From NCBI RefSeq assembly GCF_002160515.1, contig NZ_NFKS01000022.1, positions 1 through 52,501 on the forward strand: DNA of 52,501 nucleotides, in the 5' to 3' direction. This stretch comes from Anaeromassilibacillus sp. An172 (GTDB taxonomy: Bacteria; Bacillota; Clostridia; Oscillospirales; Acutalibacteraceae). The position numbers and the translations under genes are program-made. Position 1 is the first letter of the stretch. The number at the start of each line of letters is the position of its first letter. Positions 16,206 to 24,554 of the stretch are shown piece after piece. The notes below the pieces were generated by a model. The model was given only the letters and a program-made list of their open reading frames with translations. It made no database searches and had not been told where the DNA came from.

Positions 16206-17018
16206 ATGAAAAAGAAAATACTTGTTATTATGATTTCCTTTGTTCTCTGCCTTTGCGGTACGGTTTCTGCTTTTGCCGAAGACGAGGGGTTTGCGGATGA
16301 ATACGAGCGTGTTCAGGATTTGGCAGAGCTTCTTTCCGACAGCGAGGAAGAAGCGCTTATCGACAAGCTTGATGAAATAAGCGAGCGTCAGAAAATGGAT
16401 ATCATTGTACTGACCACAGATACGCTGGAGGGGTCTACACCCCGTGACTTTGCCGACGATATATACGATTACGCAAATTTCGGATACGGTGCAAACAGAG
16501 ACGGACTGCTCCTTTTAATAAGCACGGAGGACAATGACTGGTACATATCCACCTGCGGTTATGGAATTACGGCGTTTACCGACGCAGGAATCGAATATAT
16601 CGGAGAACAAATGAAAGAGGATTTATCAGGCGGTAATTTTGCAGAAGCCTTTAACACCTATGCACAGCTTTGCGATGATTTTATAACCCAGGCAAGAACC
16701 GGTGCACCCTATGATATCGGTAATCTGCCACGTGAGCCTCTTCCGCTGATTTGGATTCCCATTTCCCTGGCAATCGGCATATGTCTGTCCTTTCTCATAA
16801 TCGGAACAATGAAAGCAAAGCTCAAAACGGTGCGCTTTCAAGCGGCAGCAAGAAATTATATAAAGAACGGAAGTCTGAATATTACGGAAAGCCGTGACCT
16901 GTTCCTGTACAACACCGTCACCCGAACTGAAAGACCGAAAAATAACAGCTCCGGAGGAAGCAGTACCCATACATCTTCCTCAGGCTCGACACACGGCGGC
17001 GGAGGAGGTAAATTCTAA
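16206..17018 (+). CDS. TPM-domain membrane protein (YdjH/YgcG-like)
   Basis: A signal peptide ending in VSAFAE leads to an extracellular TPM domain (about 30-165) with VQDLAELLSDSEEEALIDKL, MDIIVLTTDT and DGLLLLISTEDNDWYIST, the family blocks. A membrane helix follows at about 178-200. The cytoplasmic tail ends in serine/glycine repeats and HGGGGGKF, as is common in these proteins. The AAGGAGGG site precedes the ATG. Together with the genes before it, it forms a YdjG-YdjH-YdjI-like set. The 270-residue length fits YdjH. Confidence 0.88.
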   Translation: MKKKILVIMISFVLCLCGTVSAFAEDEGFADEYERVQDLAELLSDSEEEALIDKLDEISERQKMDIIVLTTDTLEGSTPRDFADDIYDYANFGYGANRDGLLLLISTEDNDWYISTCGYGITAFTDAGIEYIGEQMKEDLSGGNFAEAFNTYAQLCDDFITQARTGAPYDIGNLPREPLPLIWIPISLAIGICLSFLIIGTMKAKLKTVRFQAAARNYIKNGSLNITESRDLFLYNTVTRTERPKNNSSGGSSTHTSSSGSTHGGGGGKF

Positions 17019-17069
17019 GGGTACGAAAATTATACAGCTATAAAATTTATATCAGAGGAGGTTGAAACT

Positions 17070-17639
17070 ATGGGTATATTTGACAAACTTAAAAACACAG
17101 CCATGCATACGGTAAACACCGCTGCTCAGTCCATCGGAAACAAGAGGGAAACGTTTACGTTTTCTTCCCTGCCGGAGAGTCTTGCAGAAATGCAGGCGCT
17201 TCCGGAGGCAAGCCTCGATACACCTTTTAAAACGGCGGCACTCACTGTCCTTGCTCTCTGTGCCTACGCTGCGGACAAAAACATAGGTGCGGAAATGCTG
17301 AACTGGCTTAGAGGCCCACGTCCTCTGAACGGACAGGATATTTCTTTTCTCAACGACCGCTTTCGTGACGGCAAAACCTATCTGCCCTTTACCTATTTTG
17401 CAGGCTCAAAGCCCGACAACAACTACACTCCGTCAATACCGTATACTATCGTTATAGAAAGTAATCACGTATCCGGTGAGGAACAGGGATATATGAAGCT
17501 GTTTATACCCTGCGGAGGAGCAGACTCACCTCGCCCTATCAAAATGCGCCAGCGTGGGTCTGACGGTAAGTGGTTTTTATGGGAGCAGTATCTGCTGACA
17601 GGAGTGAGAACACCGAAAGCTGCCGACCCATGGGCTTAA
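17070..17639 (+). CDS. Conserved cytoplasmic protein of the SPFH/TPM cluster
   Basis: The 189-residue soluble protein begins MGIFDKLKNTAMHTVNTAAQ, an amphipathic start that could touch membranes. A domain follows with FTFSSLPESLAEMQALPEA and GPRPLNGQDISFL. I believe similar proteins (a DUF of the 6935 type, from memory) occur beside zinc-ribbon/SPFH genes in clostridia. AGAGGAGG precedes the ATG. No catalytic motif is seen. The setting implies a part in the same envelope response. Confidence 0.7.
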   Translation: MGIFDKLKNTAMHTVNTAAQSIGNKRETFTFSSLPESLAEMQALPEASLDTPFKTAALTVLALCAYAADKNIGAEMLNWLRGPRPLNGQDISFLNDRFRDGKTYLPFTYFAGSKPDNNYTPSIPYTIVIESNHVSGEEQGYMKLFIPCGGADSPRPIKMRQRGSDGKWFLWEQYLLTGVRTPKAADPWA

Positions 17640-17651
17640 GTTAAAATGGAT

Positions 17652-17675
17652 TAAAGCGGTAACTTGTCCGCTTTA
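17652..17675 (+). terminator. Hairpin between the cluster protein and the small membrane protein
   Basis: An 8-bp stem (17652-17659 with 17668-17675) sits shortly after the stop and is followed by AT-rich sequence without a clear T run. Partial termination is plausible. Confidence 0.45.
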
Positions 17676-17703
17676 GATAAAAATTATTTAGGAGGATTTA
17701 ATA

Positions 17704-18108
17704 ATGGAAAAAACAAAAGGATCAGGTTTTTTGAAAGTGACAGGTATTTTGATGATCATAGGCGGAGGAATTTCTATCATTCTTAGTATTATTGCAGTAC
17801 TTGGAGTTGCCGCCCTTGTTTATATCAGTGACGGAGAAGCTTCTTCAGCAATGCTTTATGCATCCGTTGCATTGATGGTTGTCAGTGCAGTTGCACAGCT
17901 GGTTGCCGGAATTATCGGCGTAGTAAACTGTAAGAAACCGGAAAAAGCCGGAGTATGTATGGCGTGGGGCATTATTGTAGCAGTGCTTTGTATTGCAGGA
18001 ACAATACTGAACTCAGCAGGCGGAGGTTCCTTCAGCATACTTTCTTTGGTGTTAGGTCTTGTTCTTCCGATTCTTTACATAATCGGCGCTGTGTTCAACA
18101 AGAAATAA
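17704..18108 (+). CDS. Small membrane protein with four predicted helices
   Basis: The 134-residue protein is almost wholly hydrophobic. Helices lie at about 11-35, 46-75, 82-105 and 110-131, broken by a KKPEKAG loop. It resembles the DUF4064-like group of small Firmicutes membrane proteins, which is a weak family guess. AGGAGG precedes the ATG and a strong terminator follows, closing this stretch of the run. Confidence 0.75.
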   Translation: MEKTKGSGFLKVTGILMIIGGGISIILSIIAVLGVAALVYISDGEASSAMLYASVALMVVSAVAQLVAGIIGVVNCKKPEKAGVCMAWGIIVAVLCIAGTILNSAGGGSFSILSLVLGLVLPILYIIGAVFNKK

Positions 18109-18134
18109 GTACATTGTATAATCATCCATACCCC

Positions 18135-18165
18135 GGAAAAAGGCTTGTTACGGCAAGCCTTTTCC
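18135..18165 (+). terminator. Intrinsic terminator after the small membrane protein
   Basis: A strong stem of about 12 bp (18135-18147 with 18154-18165) closes a six-base loop. The right arm includes TTTT. Confidence 0.7.
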
Positions 18166-18199
18166 AAAATAAACCTAATTTTAATGAGGAGAAAACAAT

Positions 18200-18607
18200 A
18201 TGGATATCCGTGGAATTTGGAAAATAAAAGAACTTCGTATGCCGACACCGGAAGGTGAGAAGGTTTTTACGCCGGACAATATACCTGATAAGGAAGAATT
18301 TGATGATATTGCTCGAATGATGCAGTGTACTACTGAATTTGCCGAGGACGGCGTGCTGAACACACTCCTATTTGTTCCGGAGGAAATGAGAGAACAAGCA
18401 AAAGCTCAGGGAGCTGTTATCCGTGATGACGGTTATGCCGTTGTTGACAGCACAAAGTGGAAAGAAGAAAATGGAAAGTTCTATTACGATACAAAGACAG
18501 AGGGAGAAGTTTTCGGAGAAAAAATAGATCCGTTTGCGGAGATTTCAGTGACAACGGATGGATACCTTGTTTACGGTTACGGAACAATTCTTCTGGAAAG
18601 AGCCTGA
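18200..18607 (+). CDS. Hypothetical lipocalin-like small protein
   Basis: The 135-residue soluble protein opens with IRGIWKIKELRMPTPEG and ends with repeated short strands closing on GYGTILLERA. This pattern resembles small beta-barrel, lipocalin-like proteins that open with a GxW strand. The match is structural guesswork. AATGAGGAG precedes the ATG. It has no signal peptide, and the secreted repeat protein follows 109 bases later. Confidence 0.65.
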   Translation: MDIRGIWKIKELRMPTPEGEKVFTPDNIPDKEEFDDIARMMQCTTEFAEDGVLNTLLFVPEEMREQAKAQGAVIRDDGYAVVDSTKWKEENGKFYYDTKTEGEVFGEKIDPFAEISVTTDGYLVYGYGTILLERA

Positions 18608-18716
18608 ATCTGTTTATGTGTATATACAGAGTAAACAGCGTTATTTAAAGGAAGCTTGTCTCTTATTCGGCTGTAAAAAGATAACAGACAACGAAACAAT
18701 TGAGAGGAGAATAGGT

Positions 18717-19808
18717 ATGAAAAAAATCATTTCCGTTTTTATTCTTGTAGTGACTCTTGCTTGTTTTTCTGTCGTCGCAGTCTGTGCAGCAGGCGTGGAA
18801 AAGCCGGTGATAGAGACAGAAATGCCGGATTGCTACATGGAAATTGGCGGTGGAAGTATTGTTCTGTATGCCAACGCAACTGTGCCTGACGGAGGTACAC
18901 TGAGGTATCAGTGGTACGTTGCCGATACGGAAAATATGGCAATGCTCCGTGCTGTTTTTGGTGCGGAAGGTGACAGCTATCAGGTGCCGGAGGAAATCGG
19001 CGTTAAATGGTACTGTTATGCTGCGTGGAATGTATCAGGAGGAGCCGAAAGCGAACCGGTATACAGCCGCCTTATCCGTGTAGAATATTACGAAAGGGTC
19101 ACTGTCCATACCCACAGCTTCGGTGATTGGATGGTAATAACGGAGCCAACCTGCACAGAGATTGGAATAAAGGCACGGGAGTGTGACTGCGGTGTTACGG
19201 AACGTGCGGAAGTTTCTGCTACAGGACATAATTGGGATTCAGGAAAAATAATCCAAAAACCTACTGTACAATCGGATGGGGAAAAAGTCTACACCTGCCT
19301 TAACTGTAAAGCAACCAGGACTGAACCGGTAAAATACAGCCCGGAGTTTCAGGAGAGTACAACTGCCCATACCCATAATTTCGGAGAGTGGGAGGTAATA
19401 ACCGAACCAACCTGCACAGAGAGTGGCATAACGGTACGGGAATGTGACTGCGGTGTTACGGAACGTGCGGAAGTCCCTTCTGCAGGACATAATTGGGACT
19501 CAGGGAAAATAACCAAAAAACCTACTGCACAAGCTGACGGCGAAAAGGTTTATACCTGCCTTAACTGTAAAGCAATAAAGGTAAAGAACATAAAATATAA
19601 CGGCATTACCCAGGAAAGCGATACAACAAATAATACCGCTGAACAGGATAATAACAGCGAAAGCATTATGAAGCCGACTCATCTCGGCAATGATGAGAAA
19701 ACAGATTTCCCGTGGTGGCTCGCAGCCGTTATTGCTGTTCCGGTAATAGGATGCATTGCCGTAGTAGTTATTTTACTTGTGATAAAAAAGCGAAAAAATG
19801 TTAGATAA
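18717..19808 (+). CDS. Surface protein with two tandem 87-residue Cys-rich repeats and C-terminal anchor
   Basis: Starting at the ATG at 18717 (after GAGAGGAG) gives a 363-residue protein with a signal peptide ending near CAAG. An Ig-like domain follows (YANATVPDGGTLRYQWYV). Two repeats begin HTHSFGDW and HTHNFGEW and each contain ECDCGVTERAEV and YTCLNCKA. A membrane helix near the C-terminus (WWLAAVIAVPVIGCIAVVVI) has a basic tail. This is a membrane-tethered extracellular protein of a kind common in ruminococci and related clostridia. The ligand is unknown. A longer reading frame upstream lacks a ribosome site. Confidence 0.8.
   Translation: MKKIISVFILVVTLACFSVVAVCAAGVEKPVIETEMPDCYMEIGGGSIVLYANATVPDGGTLRYQWYVADTENMAMLRAVFGAEGDSYQVPEEIGVKWYCYAAWNVSGGAESEPVYSRLIRVEYYERVTVHTHSFGDWMVITEPTCTEIGIKARECDCGVTERAEVSATGHNWDSGKIIQKPTVQSDGEKVYTCLNCKATRTEPVKYSPEFQESTTAHTHNFGEWEVITEPTCTESGITVRECDCGVTERAEVPSAGHNWDSGKITKKPTAQADGEKVYTCLNCKAIKVKNIKYNGITQESDTTNNTAEQDNNSESIMKPTHLGNDEKTDFPWWLAAVIAVPVIGCIAVVVILLVIKKRKNVR
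19107..19604 (+). repeat. Tandem coding repeat, 261-base unit, two copies
   Basis: Copy one starts at 19107 and copy two at 19368, a period of 261 bases or 87 codons. The copies are highly similar at DNA level through the Cys-containing blocks, pointing to a fairly recent duplication within the surface protein gene. Confidence 0.85.
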
Positions 19809-19965
19809 TAACAGTAAGATAAAACGGTAACGGCGGTATTGTCTGCTGTATGACTATGAAATGGTTCTTTTGAAAAAATATGATCCTTTGACAAAACACG
19901 GGATTTTACCTATTGGAAAGTAAGAATTGAGCAAAACAAATAGTAACGAAATAGGAGGAATTACT

Positions 19966-20508
19966 ATGAAGAAAAATATTGTATTTATACTTGTAGCTGC
20001 AATATTAACAGCGTTTTTTGCCGGTTGTTCCGGTGACCCTGCTGTAAAGGAACCTGCGGAAATTAAAGGTGAAACCTTTGACGGCGGAAATATCAGTGCG
20101 CTTGTTCCTGAAGGCTGGATGGGTTTTCACGGCACGGATTACTTTGATGAGTATGAAGAAGGCTATGATCCTAATGTGATTCAAATTGCTAAAGGTGCGG
20201 AAAGTGATTGGGATCTTTTCACAACACCTTATGTTATGATAAGCTATTTTGGATCTGATAATCCTATGATGGAGCCTATGAAAGAGCTGTATGAAGAAAC
20301 CGCCGACATTGAGCCTGTTACTATCGGTGACTATACCTGGAAAGGATTCACAGGAAAGAGTATAGGTACACCTATCGCAGTCCTTTGGACAGGAGAAGAA
20401 GAATCAGATCAGATACAGGTTACGATATGCCTTGAAAACGGGGATAAGATAAGCCTTGAAGACGCAGATGTTCAGGCTATAATAGCCAGCATTAAAATAT
20501 CCAAATAA
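19966..20508 (+). CDS. Small secreted lipoprotein
   Basis: The ATG at 19966 follows AGGAGG and gives a 180-residue lipoprotein with lipobox FAGC (Cys near 19). The mature domain begins GETFDGGNISALVPEGWMGF and holds DYTWKGFTGKSIG. This layout is seen in short extracytoplasmic domains that accompany surface proteins. No catalytic residues are recognised. It is the last intact gene before the accessory island. Confidence 0.75.
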   Translation: MKKNIVFILVAAILTAFFAGCSGDPAVKEPAEIKGETFDGGNISALVPEGWMGFHGTDYFDEYEEGYDPNVIQIAKGAESDWDLFTTPYVMISYFGSDNPMMEPMKELYEETADIEPVTIGDYTWKGFTGKSIGTPIAVLWTGEEESDQIQVTICLENGDKISLEDADVQAIIASIKISK

Positions 20509-20645
20509 ATGAAATAGTCTGTGCTTGCATACTGATTATGAAAAATTGATTAAGAAACCGCTTCATGCTCCGTTGATATTGCATAAGTGAGTGTGGTTTG
20601 GATTACATTGCAAATAAAAGCACCGTTATCATCTCTTTTGAACAA

Positions 20646-20686
20646 CACCCCATTTGTTAGACAGTTACTATCTAACAGGTGGGGTG
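20646..20686. terminator. Long imperfect hairpin after the lipoprotein gene
   Basis: Sixteen-base arms (20646-20661 with 20671-20686) pair fully if two G-U pairs are allowed. It may end transcription of the lipoprotein gene or be the trace of an insertion-element end next to the recombinase remnant. Confidence 0.45.
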
Positions 20687-20690
20687 CTTC

Positions 20691-20936
20691 ATTGTCCGCA
20701 GAATAGGCATGACAAAACCGCCGTTTCAACTGGCGGTGGATAATAAAATTCTTATAGAGCTGATTCATAAGGCGAACAATAAGAAAAACTTCTATTTGGT
20801 TGCCGATGAAATTTCACGGCTTAGGGAACTGAAACAGTAAACCGCTATGGACACCTGGGGCAAGCAATTCACTGTCTACGATGACCATTTCATAGTGGAA
20901 CTTAAGTCGGGACTCAATGTTAAAATTGAAAGATAA
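20691..20936 (+). pseudogene. Remnant of a large serine recombinase C-terminus
   Basis: In one frame the stretch encodes KPPFQLAVDNKILIELI, then DEISRLRELKQ and an in-frame stop at 20838. The same frame then resumes with WGKQFTVYDDHFIVELKSG and stops at 20936. The ISRLRELKQ helix and the FTVYDDHFIVELKSG strand pair are typical of the C-terminal end of large serine recombinases, where about 60 residues normally separate them. The fragment is therefore internally deleted as well as truncated at the front. It marks a former integrase of a mobile element at this junction. The assignment is from family memory. Confidence 0.5.
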
Positions 20937-20953
20937 AGTCTCATAAACGCACG

Positions 20954-20989
20954 AACCCCCTCTCAACCGTGATGGTTAAGAGGGGGGTT
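20954..20989 (+). terminator. Intrinsic terminator after the recombinase remnant
   Basis: Arms 20954-20968 and 20974-20989 form a stem of about 15 bp with one bulge and a five-base loop. It directly follows the recombinase remnant and reads in its direction. Only a short T-rich stretch follows. Confidence 0.65.
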
Positions 20990-22117
20990 AATCTTATTCA
21001 ACTGCTCGAAACCCCGAGTAATCGGGATAGGAAGTTACAATTAACTAAAGAGCTCAACAATAATATAATAAAAGATAAAACCGTTAAGATATTACTAATC
21101 ATAGACATCCCTCCTCTAAAGAATACTACATTCTTTAATCTTGCATTTTTGAAGGATGTTCTTTGCATAGTGAGTCAAAGTGAAAAATATAGGTTTTCCC
21201 ATCTTTGCTCTAATAGAGTTTTTGGTAAACATATGCTTTATCATTCTTGCTACTCTTTTTTTCTTTGCACGCCCCAAAGGTATTCCCTACTTTCTCAACA
21301 TCTATCACATTGCCCAGACACCACTCTGACCGTCGAGTGGACTAAACTGCTGTTAAGGCAAAACATCTAATCCACTCATTGGTGGGTCGTGACAGGGATT
21401 TAGATAACATAAGCTTTCCTTTGATATATTCCCCTCAACAGAAATAGTCAGGTGAGGGGGATTGCTGTCGGTTCTGTAATGTGCCGGAAAACGTTGTAAA
21501 TCAGGCTTTATTTTTCGGTTTTTGACATCAAAACTACCGTCTCCACATGGCACGAGAGGCTCTGATTGATGTCGTGGATTTACGGTTTCGGCAATCATTT
21601 TCAGGACGTTCTTGGAAACATATCTAAACCGAAATAAATCTATTATCTATTTTACTGCATAAATCTCTCTTGTCAATGGGAACAAGTCAATATCGCAAGG
21701 CGACTATTATATAATGTCAACACACGGTGCTCAAAAAAATATCGATTGTTTTGACCTTAATTCATCTTTTATGTGAATTGCTCAACCTTGACTTATCTCC
21801 AGACAAAACTCCATGCACTCAAGGTAAAGAATTATGTACCGAAAAGCCACCAGTGCTATATGCACTATCTATGTTCCTGCCGTATTGGATACAAAGAAAA
21901 AGCCCTTCTCCAGCACAGAAATACCGAAAAATGGCATAAAACAAGGGCTTTCGAGGTCAATCTCTGACGTCGGAAGCCCTTATTTGCTTTATGAAATTGT
22001 AATCTATTGGTCGGTTGCACGATGCAATATCAGGCTTGCGGTGTATAAGTAGAGGTAATCGTTAAAAAGTGCAGAAAAATTAAAAGGTGCATCGGCACGA
22101 TATGGTCTTTATTCAGG
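20990..22117. other. Stretch of about 1.1 kb without a supported gene
   Basis: Open frames here of up to 133 codons lack ribosome sites and recognisable domains. Visible structure is limited to small hairpins, including one at about 21310-21330 and a stronger one at 21943-21981. The sequence is AT-rich and patchy, consistent with decayed mobile DNA between the recombinase remnant and the restriction-modification genes. Confidence 0.5.
21943..21981 (+). terminator. Hairpin in the gene-poor stretch
   Basis: Perfect 8-bp arms (21943-21950 with 21974-21981), extended by a few further pairs, are followed by a T-containing stretch. No gene that would use it was found upstream. Confidence 0.4.
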
Positions 22118-22146
22118 TTGATTTTAGACTAAATTTGTGCTACAAT
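22118..22146 (+). promoter_or_regulatory. Sigma-A promoter of the methyltransferase operon
   Basis: TTGATT (22118-22123) and TACAAT (22141-22146) are 17 bases apart, close to the vegetative consensus. The first gene starts 26 bases after the -10 box, with AAGGAGGG in between. Confidence 0.75.
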
Positions 22147-22171
22147 TAGGGCAAATAAAGGAGGGCGCATT

Positions 22172-22354
22172 ATGTCTGGTTCAGAAATTTACCTTGACAC
22201 CTATGTATTGCAGCAGGATATGCGCATAAGAATGCCCAAGTCTGTGCTATCCAATTTGAACATAGAAAAAGGAAAAACAAAGTTTGATATATACTTGGAT
22301 TCAGAGTGCAAAGCGTTAGTTCTTCGAATCCATGAAGAATGTGAGGAGAACTAA
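22172..22354 (+). CDS. AbrB-like small protein upstream of the methyltransferase
   Basis: The 60-residue product (IYLDTYVLQQDMRIRMPKSV, then LNIEKGKTKFDIYLD) follows the swapped-hairpin AbrB/SpoVT pattern, in which a strand, an RxPKxxxxxLNI turn and a GxxxFDI strand recur. Such proteins bind DNA as dimers. It is led by AAGGAGGG and a sigma-A promoter, and its stop lies 2 bases before the methyltransferase start. A regulator of the restriction-modification set is the natural guess. It might instead be an antitoxin-like piece, but no toxin is next to it. Confidence 0.7.
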   Translation: MSGSEIYLDTYVLQQDMRIRMPKSVLSNLNIEKGKTKFDIYLDSECKALVLRIHEECEEN

Positions 22355-22356
22355 TT

Positions 22357-23421
22357 ATGCCGCAAAGATATACTGCTGTTTCACTATTTACCGGAGCCGG
22401 CGGAATGGATATAGGATTTGAAAACGCCGGAATTAGAGCTGTTTTTGCCAATGAGCTTGTTAAAGAAGCCGCAGAGACTTATAACGCTAACCATCCGGCA
22501 GGAGTAATGGTCAATGCAGATATAAATTCTATCATGGATACTCTTGGCCAGTTTGAAGGTGTAGACTTTGTGTTTGGAGGGCCCCCATGTCAAGGATTCT
22601 CTGTCGCAGGAAAGATGGACCCAGATGATGAGCGAAGCAAGTTAATTTTCACTTTCCTTGATGTTGTAGAAAAAGTGCAGCCCAAGGTTTTTGTTATGGA
22701 GAATGTGAAAGCCCTGGGTGCGTTGGAAAAATGGGAGCCTGTGCGCAAAAAATATCTGGAAAGAGCATCACAGCTGGGGTATACTTGTTCTCCTTTTATA
22801 CTCAACGCAACAGAATATGGAGTCCCTCAAAAAAGAGAAAGAGTATTTTTTATTGGAATAAAAGATTGCCACGATCCTTTCTTTGAGTATCACATGACAG
22901 ATTTGCTTGAGCAAGAGAAAAGTCCTGCACCTTTTATTAGAGATCTTCTTAAAGATTTAGGTCGTGCTGGAACCAAGCATAATCCTAATACCTGTACAGC
23001 AAAAATCACGTTTGCCACCCATCCAATAATGCGTAAATCCCCCTATGCAGGAATGTACTTCAATGGGCAAGGTAGACCGATGGATGTTGATGGTTATTCT
23101 AACACTCTCCCTGCATCGATGGGAGGTAACAAAACACCCTTTGTGGATGAAGAATACTTGTATGGCGATGCTACTAGTGATTGGGTGGTTGATTACCACA
23201 AAGGGCTTATGGATGGCAGTATAATCCCAGAATTCACAGAAGCCCCTTCTCGCCTCCGCAGAATCACAATTAAAGAAGCCGCCCGTATCCAGACATTTCC
23301 TGATGAATACATCTTTTGCGGAAACAAAGGAAGGATATATACACAGATTGGAAATGCAGTACCCTGCAAATTAGCTGAGTCTGTGGCAAGAGCTGTTATA
23401 GCATATATTGAGCATTTCTAA
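22357..23421 (+). CDS. DNA C5-cytosine methyltransferase of a type II restriction-modification set
   Basis: At 354 residues this has the normal length and motif order of bacterial C5 methylases. Motif I is FTGAGGMDIGF (11-21), the catalytic cysteine Cys78 lies in GGPPCQGFS, motif VI is MENV (114-117), and motif VIII is QKRERVFFIG (158-167). Motif X is GNAVPCKLAESVARAVI at the end. The target-recognition part lies between. It should protect host DNA against the endonuclease encoded convergently across a shared terminator. The target sequence cannot be read from the protein; a SacI-like site is suggested only by its partner. Confidence 0.93.
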   Translation: MPQRYTAVSLFTGAGGMDIGFENAGIRAVFANELVKEAAETYNANHPAGVMVNADINSIMDTLGQFEGVDFVFGGPPCQGFSVAGKMDPDDERSKLIFTFLDVVEKVQPKVFVMENVKALGALEKWEPVRKKYLERASQLGYTCSPFILNATEYGVPQKRERVFFIGIKDCHDPFFEYHMTDLLEQEKSPAPFIRDLLKDLGRAGTKHNPNTCTAKITFATHPIMRKSPYAGMYFNGQGRPMDVDGYSNTLPASMGGNKTPFVDEEYLYGDATSDWVVDYHKGLMDGSIIPEFTEAPSRLRRITIKEAARIQTFPDEYIFCGNKGRIYTQIGNAVPCKLAESVARAVIAYIEHF

Positions 23422-23424
23422 AAA

Positions 23425-23463
23425 AACAACTGCAGTTGGTCACTCGAACCGACTGCAGTTGTT
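23425..23463. terminator. Bidirectional terminator between methyltransferase and endonuclease genes
   Basis: Perfect 12-bp arms (23425-23436 with 23452-23463) are flanked by an A run on the left and a T run on the right. This suits both convergent genes. Confidence 0.9.
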
Positions 23464-23468
23464 TTTGT

Positions 23469-24554
23469 TTATTCACGGGTTAACCCCAAAATTTCTTTTG
23501 CAAGATTATCGAGGTAAGTAATCACTTCTAATTTGAATTTGGTTTCCTGTGCCACAACAATTATATAGCGTATAAATTCGTGGACATCAATATTGTGCAA
23601 AGCCCCAATAAGCGAAATGAAAAATTCGTGACAGGGTATAACCCTGAGCAAGAAGTTCCTTTCGGCATATTCACGCTCAATATCAGGCACAAAATTTCCG
23701 AGGGCCGTTCCGTGCGGTCCAACAATAAAAAGCATTTTAGTGCCACCCGCATTTAGGACTTTATCAGCTGCATGACGAATATCAGTTTCTACATATGCCT
23801 TGTCCTTAAGTTCATTAGAAGAAACCCACATCTCATCAAGATAGATATCAAGATCACTCACTTCACGACCAGATGCACCACTCTGGTTAACAGGATGCAC
23901 CTCAACTCTTGCATTTGGTTTGTTGTACATAAGGTGGTATATCCCCGCAATAAGAAGAGTGAGCGTCTCGCCCTCATAACTCTGCTCTAGAGCTTTGTCA
24001 ATATACTCCATTAAGCGGATAGGCAAATTGATAGATTCATCAACTGAAAAAATAGCCATCCGTGCTTTCGAATCACGCATCCGGATCAATTTCCCTAATA
24101 GATACACCAGTCCCGAATACGCAACATCTGATGTTTTGATTAAAGGAAGGTTATCACATAAGGACACCAAAATGTCATGGTCATTTCCTCTGCGCACAGC
24201 ATTGTTCTTAGACAATTCAGGAAATCTTGCAGGTTTATTGAGAAAAGGCTCATTTGATCCGCCCAGGGCTTTCTCCAGCGTTTCCATTTCAAATGGAACG
24301 ATCACTTTGTGACAAACTGTTCTGGCATCATACGCCCCTGGAAGTTGAGACTTTTTCTGGAGGCATAATGGATTAATAGACTCATCTGTTGCTTTTGCTA
24401 ACAAAGCAGTGAACAATACATATTTATAGGTCAAATGTGTATTATCAATAACATAGTCAATAAAGTCCGCATATTCGCACGGAGGATATTCCCCTGCAAC
24501 TGCTTCCTCGTACGCTTTTTGCAACATTAGTGCAGCATCTTCTTTAATTCCCAT
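23469..24554 (-). CDS. SacI-family type II restriction endonuclease
   Basis: The 361-residue protein resembles the SacI family of endonucleases as I recall it: an N-terminal helical start (AALMLQKAYEEAVAGEYPP), a central TLLIAGIYHLMYNKPNARVE block, and SDLDIYLDEMWVSSNELKDK. In the last, an aspartate followed later by an E-x-K pair (Glu-Leu-Lys) fits a PD-(D/E)XK core. It faces the C5 methylase gene across a shared terminator. Its start overlaps the glycosylase gene upstream by 11 bases, so it is expressed from the minus-strand island operon rather than with its methylase. Recognition site unverified. Confidence 0.8.
   Translation of the reverse strand: MGIKEDAALMLQKAYEEAVAGEYPPCEYADFIDYVIDNTHLTYKYVLFTALLAKATDESINPLCLQKKSQLPGAYDARTVCHKVIVPFEMETLEKALGGSNEPFLNKPARFPELSKNNAVRRGNDHDILVSLCDNLPLIKTSDVAYSGLVYLLGKLIRMRDSKARMAIFSVDESINLPIRLMEYIDKALEQSYEGETLTLLIAGIYHLMYNKPNARVEVHPVNQSGASGREVSDLDIYLDEMWVSSNELKDKAYVETDIRHAADKVLNAGGTKMLFIVGPHGTALGNFVPDIEREYAERNFLLRVIPCHEFFISLIGALHNIDVHEFIRYIIVVAQETKFKLEVITYLDNLAKEILGLTRE

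Noticed and set aside
19107-19604. CRISPR-like repetition
   Set aside because: There are only two long coding repeats in frame within a surface protein, without spacers or cas genes.
20969-21370. Open frame of 133 codons on plus
   Set aside because: It begins inside a terminator hairpin, has no ribosome site and shows no recognisable domain; the sequence around it looks decayed.
21353-21598. Open frame of 81 codons on minus
   Set aside because: The proline- and histidine-rich product matches nothing I know and lacks a ribosome site; left as part of the gene-poor stretch.
23469-24554. SacI-like gene as a type I or type III restriction subunit
   Set aside because: There are no helicase or specificity-subunit motifs; length and pairing with one C5 methylase fit type II.
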